Shown here: one piece after another, positions 20,264 through 27,522 of the stretch | How positions within the stretch are numbered: the first letter of the stretch is position 1 | How the letters are laid out: the number at the start of each line of letters is the position of its first letter | NCBI GenBank assembly: GCA_016206635.1 | Contig: JACQRF010000127.1 | Location: 1 to 27,522 of the forward strand | DNA length: 27,522 nucleotides | Source: Candidatus Omnitrophota bacterium | GTDB lineage: Bacteria; Omnitrophota; Gorgyraeia; 1-14-0-20-64-10; JACQQZ01 | Reading direction: 5' to 3' | Notes under the pieces: generated by a model | What the model was told of the DNA's origin: nothing | Database searches by the model: none | The model's input: only the letters and a program-made list of their open reading frames with translations | Translations under genes and position numbers: made by a program

Positions 20264-20734
20264 ATGAAGATCAGCGATTTTTTGCGGGACAAGGCGATCG
20301 CGACATCGCTCAAGGCCACGGATAAACCCGGCGTCATCCGCGAGCTCGTGCAGCTCCTCGTCAAGTCGGGCGACGTGAAGGCCGCCGACACCGACCGGTT
20401 CGTCGAGGTCCTCCTGGCCCGCGAGGCGCTTGGCTCGACCGGGATCGGCCAGGGCGTCGGCATCCCCCATGGCAAATCCAACTGCGTGAGCCAGCTCGTC
20501 GGGGCATTCGGCATCTCCCCGCGCGGCGTGAACTTCGAGGCGCTGGACGGCGAGCCGGTCTACATCTTCTTCCTCCTGGTGGCCCCGGAAGACGCCGCCG
20601 GTCCCCATCTCAAAGCGCTGGCCCGGATCTCTCGGCTCCTGAAAGACAAGTTTTTCCGGGATAGCCTGCGGGAGGCGCCGGACGAGAAGGCCATCGCGCG
20701 GATCATCCAGCAAGAAGACCAAAAGCACGTATAG
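20264..20734 (+). CDS. PTS EIIA of the fructose/Ntr type (PtsN-like)
   Basis: 156 residues, single EIIA domain of the mannitol/fructose/Ntr fold: VIRELVQLLVKSGDV, REALGSTGIGQGVGIPHGKS with phospho-acceptor H69, LVGAFGISPRGVNFEALDGE, then PVYIFFLLVAPED, and HLKALARISRLLKDKFFRD. No EIIB or EIIC partner is encoded nearby, so it probably regulates rather than transports, as nitrogen-type PTS EIIA does. Strong RBS (GAGAGGGGAG, 20245-20254). It starts 43 nt after tRNA-Gly and lies 33 nt before the GH57 gene; HPr and EI, which would phosphorylate it, follow. Confidence 0.9.
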   Translation: MKISDFLRDKAIATSLKATDKPGVIRELVQLLVKSGDVKAADTDRFVEVLLAREALGSTGIGQGVGIPHGKSNCVSQLVGAFGISPRGVNFEALDGEPVYIFFLLVAPEDAAGPHLKALARISRLLKDKFFRDSLREAPDEKAIARIIQQEDQKHV

Positions 20735-20767
20735 TTCCGCGGGCGCCGCGCGCGGACCACGCAGCTC

Positions 20768-22798
20768 ATGACGACAGGGATCACACGCCTCATCCTGGGG
20801 GTGCATGGCCACCAACCGGTCGGCAACTTCGACTGGGTGTTCGAGGAGGCCTATACCACCTCGTACCGTCCGTTCCTGGAGGTGATCGAGCGGCATCCGG
20901 CCATCCGGTGGTCGCTCCATTGGTCAGGGCCGTTGGTGGCCTGGCTGGAGGCGAGGCATCCGGAGGCGATCCGCCGCGTGGCGGCGCTCGTCCGGCGCGG
21001 GCAGGTCGAAGTGCTGGGCGGCGGGATCGGGGAGCCGGTGTTCGCGCTGATCCCCGAGCGCGACGGGCTCGGTCAGCTGCGGCGTTTCACGGACCGCCTC
21101 GTGCGGCTCAAGCTGGGGACCCCGCGCGGGGCGTGGCTGCCGGAGCGGGTGTGGGAGCCGTCGCTGCCGCGGCTGTTCCGCGCGGCCGGATTCGACTACA
21201 CGATCGTGGATGACCATCATCTGACGCTGGCCGGCGCCGGCCCGCAGGCGGCCTTCGGCTATTGGATGACGGACGATGCCGGCGATACCCTCGCCCTCTT
21301 CCCCTCGTCCAAGGCGCTGCGGTATCTCGTGCCGTTCCGCCCCGTCGAGGAGGTGATCGAGCATTTGCGCGGCCTGCGCAGCGAGACGCCGCGCGCCGTC
21401 GTGCTGGCCGATGACCTGGAAAAATTCGGCCTGTGGCCCGGCACGTCCCGCTGGGTGTATGACGAGGGCTGGCTGGAGTCGTTCTGCCGCGCCGTGGAGC
21501 GGGAGTCGTCGTGGCTGACCACCTCCACGTTCCGCCAATACCTGGACGCGCACCCGCCGCTGGGGCAGGTCTACGTGCCATGCGCCAGCTATCAGGAGAT
21601 GGGGGAGTGGTCCGGGGGCCATTTCCGGCAATTCCTGACGAAGTATCCCGAAGCGAACACGATGCACAAGAAAATGCTGATGATCAGCCGCCGATTCGAA
21701 CGGGCGGCCCCCCGCCTGCGCCCGGCGGCGCGCCGGGCGGTCGAGGCACACCTCTATCGCGGCCAGTGCAACTGCGCCTACTGGCACGGGGTGTTCGGCG
21801 GGCTCTATCTGTCCCACCTCCGCGCCGCGGTGTACCGCGAGCTGCTGGCGGCGGAGCGGTGGCTGGACCGCGCCGCGCACGGCGCCCGCGCCTGGGCCGC
21901 CGTGGAGACGGATGATGCCGATGGCGATGGCCGGCCGGACCTCCAACTGCGGTCGGGGCTCATGAACCTGTGGATTGATCCGGCCCACGGCGGGGCGATC
22001 GTCGAGTGGGATGATAAGGTCCGGGGGCTCAATCTCGTGAACACGCTGACGCGGCGGCCGGAGGCGTACCATGCCAAGCTCCGCGAGCGCCAGACAGTGG
22101 TGGCCGGCGCCGGCCTGGACGGGCCGGCCACGATTCACGCCGGCGTGCGGGTGACCGAGCCGGATTTGGAGACGCATCTCGTGTACGATCGGTACCGGCG
22201 CGCCGCGGCCGTGGATCATCTCTGGCTGGGCGACGTCGGCGATGCGCAGGCGTTCGCCCGCGGGCAGCTCCCAGACTCGGCCGCCGGCCTCGAGCGCCCC
22301 TATCGCTGGACGGTGCAGCGGCCAGCGACCGGCGTGCACGTCACGTTGCAGCGGGAGGCCCGGCTGGCGCAGGGCGGGATCGAGACCCCGGTGCGCATCA
22401 CGAAGCGCATCCATCTGTCGCGCCGGCGGCCCGAGGTGGTCGTCGAGTACACGGTCCTCACCCTCGGCGCGGCGCCGCAACCGATGCGCCTGGCGACCGA
22501 ATGGAACCTCGCGCTCAAAGACCCGCACTACAACCGGGTCGGCGAGATCCCCGCCGCCCGCCGCCTCTGGTTGACCGACAGCCACCAGGATGTGACGGTC
22601 GGGCTGGAGGCGTCGGCCCCGGCGACGGTCTGGTACGCGCCCGTCGAGACAGTGTCTGACTCCGACCGCGGGCTGGAGCGGACGTACCAGCAGATGTCGC
22701 TGGCGCTCTCCTGGACATTCACGGCGGCGCCGCGCCGCCCGTGGCGCGTGGTCGTCACGGCCCGCGTGCAGTCGGGAGGGGTCCATGCCGCGGTATAA
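20768..22798 (+). CDS. GH57 4-alpha-glucanotransferase/alpha-amylase with DUF1925 and DUF1926 domains
   Basis: 676 residues, the length of Thermococcus-type GH57 4-alpha-glucanotransferases. The catalytic (beta/alpha)7 barrel holds GVHGHQPVGNFDWVFEEAY (region 1), RRGQVEVLGGGIGEPVFAL (region 2), GAWLPERVWEPSLP with E126 as likely nucleophile (region 3), and VVLADDLEKFGLWPGTS with D215/D216 (region 4, where Leu replaces the more usual Gly of DDGEKFG). Region 5 is around QCNCAYWHGVFGGLYLSHLR. The C-terminal ~280 residues form the beta-sandwich (SGLMNLWIDPAHGGAIVEWD onward). It should rearrange or degrade alpha-1,4-glucan in the cytoplasm; no signal peptide. Its 3' end overlaps ptsH by 14 nt, joining glycogen chemistry to the PTS relay. 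Confidence 0.88.
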   Translation: MTTGITRLILGVHGHQPVGNFDWVFEEAYTTSYRPFLEVIERHPAIRWSLHWSGPLVAWLEARHPEAIRRVAALVRRGQVEVLGGGIGEPVFALIPERDGLGQLRRFTDRLVRLKLGTPRGAWLPERVWEPSLPRLFRAAGFDYTIVDDHHLTLAGAGPQAAFGYWMTDDAGDTLALFPSSKALRYLVPFRPVEEVIEHLRGLRSETPRAVVLADDLEKFGLWPGTSRWVYDEGWLESFCRAVERESSWLTTSTFRQYLDAHPPLGQVYVPCASYQEMGEWSGGHFRQFLTKYPEANTMHKKMLMISRRFERAAPRLRPAARRAVEAHLYRGQCNCAYWHGVFGGLYLSHLRAAVYRELLAAERWLDRAAHGARAWAAVETDDADGDGRPDLQLRSGLMNLWIDPAHGGAIVEWDDKVRGLNLVNTLTRRPEAYHAKLRERQTVVAGAGLDGPATIHAGVRVTEPDLETHLVYDRYRRAAAVDHLWLGDVGDAQAFARGQLPDSAAGLERPYRWTVQRPATGVHVTLQREARLAQGGIETPVRITKRIHLSRRRPEVVVEYTVLTLGAAPQPMRLATEWNLALKDPHYNRVGEIPAARRLWLTDSHQDVTVGLEASAPATVWYAPVETVSDSDRGLERTYQQMSLALSWTFTAAPRRPWRVVVTARVQSGGVHAAV

Positions 22799-23087
22799 GG
22801 CCAAGATCACCATCACGAACCGCCAAGGGTTGCATGCCCGGCCCGCCTCGCTCTTTGTCCAGATGGCCAACCGGTTCCGGTGCCAGATCCGCCTGCGCAA
22901 AGGGGGCGAGGAAGTAGACGGCAAGTCCATCATGGGGTTGCTGATGCTGGCCCTCGAGCGGGGCAGCACGGTCGAGCTGATCGCCGACGGCGTGGACGCC
23001 GACGCCGCCGGTGCGGCCCTGAGCCGGTTCCTCCAGCGGGATGAGGAGCCGGCCGGCCCGCCGGCGTATCGAGGCGCGCGTGGCTAA
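22785..23087 (+). CDS. ptsH: HPr phosphocarrier protein
   Basis: 100 residues. NRQGLHARPASLFVQMANRF contains the phosphorylated H17 with R19, and GGEEVDGKSIMGLLMLALER contains S48, the equivalent of the regulatory serine. RGSTVELIADGVDADAAGAA completes the fold. The C-terminal ~15 residues (DEEPAGPPAYRGARG) are an extension past the usual end, created where the EI gene begins. The start ATG lies inside the end of the GH57 gene, with GGGAGG (22774-22779) as RBS. The serine-46-like site is compatible with HPr-kinase control, but no hprK is in view. Confidence 0.93.
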   Translation: MPRYKAKITITNRQGLHARPASLFVQMANRFRCQIRLRKGGEEVDGKSIMGLLMLALERGSTVELIADGVDADAAGAALSRFLQRDEEPAGPPAYRGARG

Positions 23088-24831
23088 CGCGACGCAATTC
23101 CTGCGCGGTGTGCCGGCGTCCCCCGGCGTCTGCTTCGGCAAGGCGTTCCTCCTCGACAGCGAGGAGATCACCATCCCCCGCCGGCATATCACCGCCGAGC
23201 AGATCCCGCAGGAGATCGCCCGCTTCGAGGAGGCGCTGATTCACACCCGGCAGGAAATCCTCGAGATCCAGCACCGGATCGCCCGCGAGCTGGACGTCGA
23301 GCACGCGGAGATCTTCAACGCCCACCTCCTCGTCCTCGAGGACCGCGCGCTGATCGAGGAGGTCATCACCAAGCTCAAGTCCGAGCAGCTGACCGTCGAG
23401 TGCGTGTTCTTCGACGTGCTGAAACGGTACATCCGGGCGTTCTCGCGGGTGGAGGACGAGTACCTGCGCGAGCGCACCAGCGATGTCGAGGACGTCGGCA
23501 AACGGATCCTGCGCCAGCTGCTGGGCCAGCGCCGCCGGTCGCTGGCCGACCTCCATGAGCCGGTCGTCATCGTGGCGTATGACCTCTCCCCCTCGGACAC
23601 CGCGACGATGCACCGGGACCATGTCATGGGGTTCGCCACGGACATCGGCGGCCGCACCTCGCACACCGCCATCATGGCCAAGTCGCTGGAGATCCCCGCG
23701 GTCGTCGGGTTGGAGGACGTCACGCAGCGGGTCAAGTCGGACGATTGGCTGATCATCGACGGCACGACCGGGGTCGTCATCGTCAATCCCGACGAGGCGA
23801 CCCGCAAGACGTATGATGAGCTGCGGACGCGCCTGCAGGCGATCGACCAGACCCTCCTACAGCTCAAAGATTTGCCGGCGCAGACGCCGGACGGCCGCCG
23901 CATCCAGCTCGCCGCCAATATCGAGCTCCCGGACGAGGTGCCGTCGGTGCTGGCGCACGGCGGCGAGGGGATCGGGTTGTACCGCACCGAGTTCTTCTAC
24001 CTGAACCGCCAGGATCTCCCGACCGAGGACGAGCAGTTCGAGGCGTACCGGCGGGTGGCGCAGGCGGTGGCCCCGCACCCGGTGGTCATCCGCACCCTGG
24101 ACCTCGGCGGTGACAAGTTCACCTCATCGTTGAAGATGCCGCACGAAATGAACCCGTTTCTCGGGTGGCGGGCGGTCCGGTTCTGTTTGGCCCGGCCCGA
24201 CATCTTCAAGATCCAATTGCGGGCCATCTTGCGCGCCTCCACGTACGGCGCCGTGAAAATGATGTACCCCTTGATCTCCGGGGTCGAGGAGGTGCGGCAG
24301 GCGAATCAACTGTTGGAGGAAGCCAAGGACGAGCTGCGGACGCACGGGATCCCGTACAACGCGGAGATGGAAGTCGGCGCGATGATCGAGGTGCCGTCGG
24401 CCGCGCTGACCTGCGACATCATCGCGCGCGAGGTGCGGTTTTTCTCGATCGGCACGAACGATCTCATCCAGTACGCGCTCGCCGTGGACCGGGTCAACGA
24501 GAAGATCGCCTACCTCTATGAGCCGGCGCACCCGGCGGTCCTGCGCCTGGTGAAAACTGTCGTCGACGCCGCGCGCGCGGCCAACATCTGGGTGGGGATG
24601 TGCGGGGAGATGGCGGGGGAGCCGGCGATGGCCCTCCTGCTGCTGGGCCTGGGCCTCGACGAGTTCTCGACCAGCCCGGTGAATATTCCCAAGATCAAAC
24701 AGGTGGTCCGGTCGGTCGCGATGCCGCAGGCGCAGGCGCTGGCCCAGCAGGCGCTGGCGCTGCGGACCGCCAAAGAGGTGGAAGATTTCGCCGCGGCGCA
24801 GCTGCGCCGCCTCGTGAAGGAGCTCCCCTGA
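23080..24831 (+). CDS. ptsI: PTS enzyme I (PEP-protein phosphotransferase)
   Basis: 583 residues from GTG 23080, which overlaps the ptsH stop by 8 nt and has GAGG upstream; an in-frame ATG at 23041 would add 13 basic residues. N-terminal HPr-binding helices (RFEEALIHTRQEILEIQHRI), then the phospho-His site GGRTSHTAIMAKSLEIPAVV. C-terminal PEP-binding barrel: GIGLYRTEFFYLNR, RTLDLGGDKF, NPFLGWRAVRFCL, MMYPLISGVEE, EVGAMIEVPSAALTCD, FFSIGTNDLIQYALAVDR, and the catalytic Cys in VGMCGEMAGEP. It passes phosphate from PEP to HPr. Enolase, which makes PEP, is also in the window but in a different operon. The stop overlaps the next start (TGATG). Confidence 0.94.
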   Translation: MANATQFLRGVPASPGVCFGKAFLLDSEEITIPRRHITAEQIPQEIARFEEALIHTRQEILEIQHRIARELDVEHAEIFNAHLLVLEDRALIEEVITKLKSEQLTVECVFFDVLKRYIRAFSRVEDEYLRERTSDVEDVGKRILRQLLGQRRRSLADLHEPVVIVAYDLSPSDTATMHRDHVMGFATDIGGRTSHTAIMAKSLEIPAVVGLEDVTQRVKSDDWLIIDGTTGVVIVNPDEATRKTYDELRTRLQAIDQTLLQLKDLPAQTPDGRRIQLAANIELPDEVPSVLAHGGEGIGLYRTEFFYLNRQDLPTEDEQFEAYRRVAQAVAPHPVVIRTLDLGGDKFTSSLKMPHEMNPFLGWRAVRFCLARPDIFKIQLRAILRASTYGAVKMMYPLISGVEEVRQANQLLEEAKDELRTHGIPYNAEMEVGAMIEVPSAALTCDIIAREVRFFSIGTNDLIQYALAVDRVNEKIAYLYEPAHPAVLRLVKTVVDAARAANIWVGMCGEMAGEPAMALLLLGLGLDEFSTSPVNIPKIKQVVRSVAMPQAQALAQQALALRTAKEVEDFAAAQLRRLVKELP

Positions 24832-25882
24832 TGGATCCCGCGGCGATCCGGCGGGTGGACCGCTCCGACATGCTCGGCCTGGTGGCGGCGCTGCCGGCGC
24901 AGTTCAACGACGGGTTTGCGCGGGGATGGCGGCTGTCGCTCCCGCCGCGCGCCGCCGTGCGACGGATCGAGCAGGTGGCGACCGTCGGGATGGGGGGCTC
25001 TGCGATCAGCGGCGACCTCGTGAAGGCGCTCCTGGCCCCGGTGGTCACGATCCCGATCCAGGTCCACCGAATCTACGACCTGCCCGGCTACATCGGCCCC
25101 CGCACCCTGGTCATCGCCTCCAGCTATTCCGGCGAGACGGAAGAGACCCTCTCCGCGTACGCGCAGGCGCGGCGCCGCGGCGCCCGGCTGGTCGTCGTCA
25201 CCTCCGGCGGCCGGCTGGGCCGTTGGGCCCAGCGCGACGGCGTGCCGTGGGGCCAGGTGCCGGCCGGCCTGCCGCCCCGCGCGGCGCTGGGGTATCTGGC
25301 CGGTATCCCCCTCGGCTTGCTGGCGGCCGCCGGCCTCTCGCCGGTGACCGCCGCGGCGCTGCGGGCGGCGACCCGGGCGACCGCCGCGGCGCTGCGCGCT
25401 TGGGCGCCCGAGGCGCCGGCGTCGCGCAACCGCGCCCGCCAACTGGCCGCGCAACTCCGCGACCGCCTCGTGGTCGTGTACGGCGCCGACGGCGGCTGGG
25501 AGGCGGTGGTCGCCCGTTGGCGGGGCCAGCTGGCGGAGAATGCCAAGCACTTGGCCTCCAGCCACCTCCTGCCGGAGATGAACCATAACGAGATCAACGG
25601 CTGGCGGTTCCCGGCGATGGCGCGCCGCTGCGCGGCCGTGTTCTTGAGCGACCCCTCCCTGCATCCTCGGGTGCGCCGGCGGATCGCGATCACGGCCGAG
25701 CTCCTCCGCCGGCGGGGGGCGCGGACCCTCCAGATCGAGGTCCCCGGGCCGACGCCGCTGGCCCGCCTGCTCAGCATGATTGCGCTGGGGGACGCCCTCA
25801 GTGTATACTTAGCGGCATTCCATCGGGTGGACCCCACCCCTGTTGAAGACGTCGCGTATCTCAAAAGGAGCTTGTCCCGCAC

Positions 25883-25886
<4 letters not shown>
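24831..25886 (+). CDS. Two-SIS-domain phosphoglucose/phosphomannose isomerase
   Basis: 351 residues from ATG 24831. N-terminal SIS domain: VATVGMGGSAISGDLVKALL, then LVIASSYSGETEETLSAYAQ (phosphosugar-binding serines) and RGARLVVVTSGGRLGRWAQ. C-terminal SIS domain: VVVYGADGGWEAVVARWRGQ, then LAENAKHLASSHLLPEMNHN with the catalytic Glu/His segment EMNHNEINGW, and a final LLSMIALGDALSVYLAAFHR. This is the archaeal/bacterial bifunctional PGI/PMI type that interconverts fructose-6-phosphate with glucose- and mannose-6-phosphate. It lies between ptsI and metK, overlapping both, and could supply glucose-6-phosphate for trehalose or glycogen pathways. Confidence 0.88.
25804..25809 (+). promoter_or_regulatory. 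Possible internal -10 for metK
   Basis: TATACT (25804-25809) within the isomerase gene, 73 nt before the metK ATG, followed by a short AT-richer patch. AAAAGGAG (25863-25870) is the metK RBS. No SAM-riboswitch-like structure is visible between them. Confidence 0.3.
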
Positions 25887-27136
<1,250 letters not shown>

Positions 27137-27151
27137 GCGCTCATCACCGCG

Positions 27152-27522
27152 ATGGCGTCCGACATCACGAATCCCCGTCTGTCCGCCCCCGGCGTCACTC
27201 GGATTGAGTGGGCCGGCCGCTTCATGCCGGTGCTGGCGCTCATCCGCCAACGGTTCGCGAAGGAGCGGCCGCTGGCCGGCGTCCGGATCGGCGCCTGCCT
27301 CCACGTCACGACGGAAACCGCCCACTTAGCGCTGACCCTGCGCGCCGGCGGCGCCGACGTCGCGATGTGCGCTTCCAATCCCCTCTCCACGCAGGACGAC
27401 GTGGCCGCGGCCCTGGCGACCACGTATCACTTCCCGGTGTTCGCCCGGCGCGGCGAGAACCGCGCCACCTATTACCGGCACCTGAACGCGGTGCTCGACC
27501 ATCGGCCGCAGATCACGATGGA
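27152..27522 (+). CDS. ahcY: Adenosylhomocysteinase, N-terminal part (runs off the window)
   Basis: The frame opens at ATG 27152 and continues past the right edge; 123 complete codons are visible. The N-terminus matches SAH hydrolase: GVTRIEWAGRFMPVLALIRQ, then RFAKERPLAGVRIGACLHVT, then TETAHLALTLRAGGADVAMC, and ASNPLSTQDDVAAALATTYH. The His-Val-Thr-x-Glu-Thr (HVTTETA) and SNPLSTQDD stretches are adenosine-site signatures. The first ~10 residues are variable. The enzyme removes the product of SAM-dependent methylation, so metK and ahcY form a SAM-cycle pair at the end of the PTS/glucan operon. Confidence 0.93.
   Translation, partial: MASDITNPRLSAPGVTRIEWAGRFMPVLALIRQRFAKERPLAGVRIGACLHVTTETAHLALTLRAGGADVAMCASNPLSTQDDVAAALATTYHFPVFARRGENRATYYRHLNAVLDHRPQITM

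Noticed and set aside
20924..22969. Long minus-strand reading frame (681 codons) opposite the GH57 gene, and similar long antisense frames elsewhere
   Set aside because: High GC makes long stop-free antisense frames common. These show no recognisable domains and lie exactly opposite well-conserved genes.
25809..25882. SAM riboswitch before metK
   Set aside because: The region is coding sequence of the isomerase up to the metK start, with no SAM-I, SAM-II or SAM/SAH-like helices or conserved loops visible.

Overview
GC-rich bacterial chromosome segment, densely packed and read almost entirely on the + strand. Genes commonly overlap by the ATGA/GTGA arrangement, and seven tRNA genes are scattered among protein genes. 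The order PTS EIIA / GH57 glucanotransferase / HPr / enzyme I / two-domain SIS isomerase / metK / ahcY, with a membrane-anchored trehalose-6-phosphate synthase and a TreT-type glycosyltransferase, fits the uncultivated Omnitrophota (OP3) or a related candidate phylum. This is inferred from gene content; there is no rRNA to confirm it.

Layout. 1-2140: 3' end of an APC permease with a UspA domain; tRNA-Phe behind a structured leader; a decayed HTH-type endonuclease gene; tRNA-Thr; a SulP permease reduced to about 50 codons; a NiCoT nickel/cobalt transporter and terminator. 2172-4422: an OmpR-type two-component pair. 4482-9482: a trehalose operon made of a small secreted protein, HAMP-anchored OtsA, OtsB, a DUF5752 protein and TreT. 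9503-13382: MFS transporter, thioredoxin, PurN, enolase, FtsB-like protein. 13401-14198: initiator tRNA split by a group I intron that carries a PD-(D/E)XK homing endonuclease, then a terminator. 14213-15452: second MFS transporter. 15456-19299: VKOR-DsbA fusion, YceI, and a bufferin-type metallophore set (BufA precursor, BufB MNIO enzyme, BufC partner). 19303-20220: tRNA-Arg, -Lys, -Leu and -Gly with two more copies of the structured leader and a tRNA-derived scar. 20264-27522: the EIIA/GH57/HPr/EI/isomerase/metK/ahcY run.

The most unusual signal is a multi-hairpin RNA element that ends 0-1 nt before the 5' end of three tRNAs (Phe, Arg, Gly). Helix B varies by compensating base changes and helix C has different sequence but full pairing in each copy. 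I know of no described family matching it. The second highlight is the split initiator tRNA: P1, P2, P3, P4-P8 and the P9 region can be traced, and the last ~30 codons of the endonuclease are also the ribozyme core.

Physiology suggested: trehalose made by two routes, possibly under membrane control through the HAMP-OtsA fusion; a soluble PTS phosphorelay with no sugar-transport subunits in view, placed next to alpha-glucan metabolism; and an envelope thiol/metal-defence block. Several genes have a -10 box about 6-9 nt before the start codon, which implies leaderless mRNAs.
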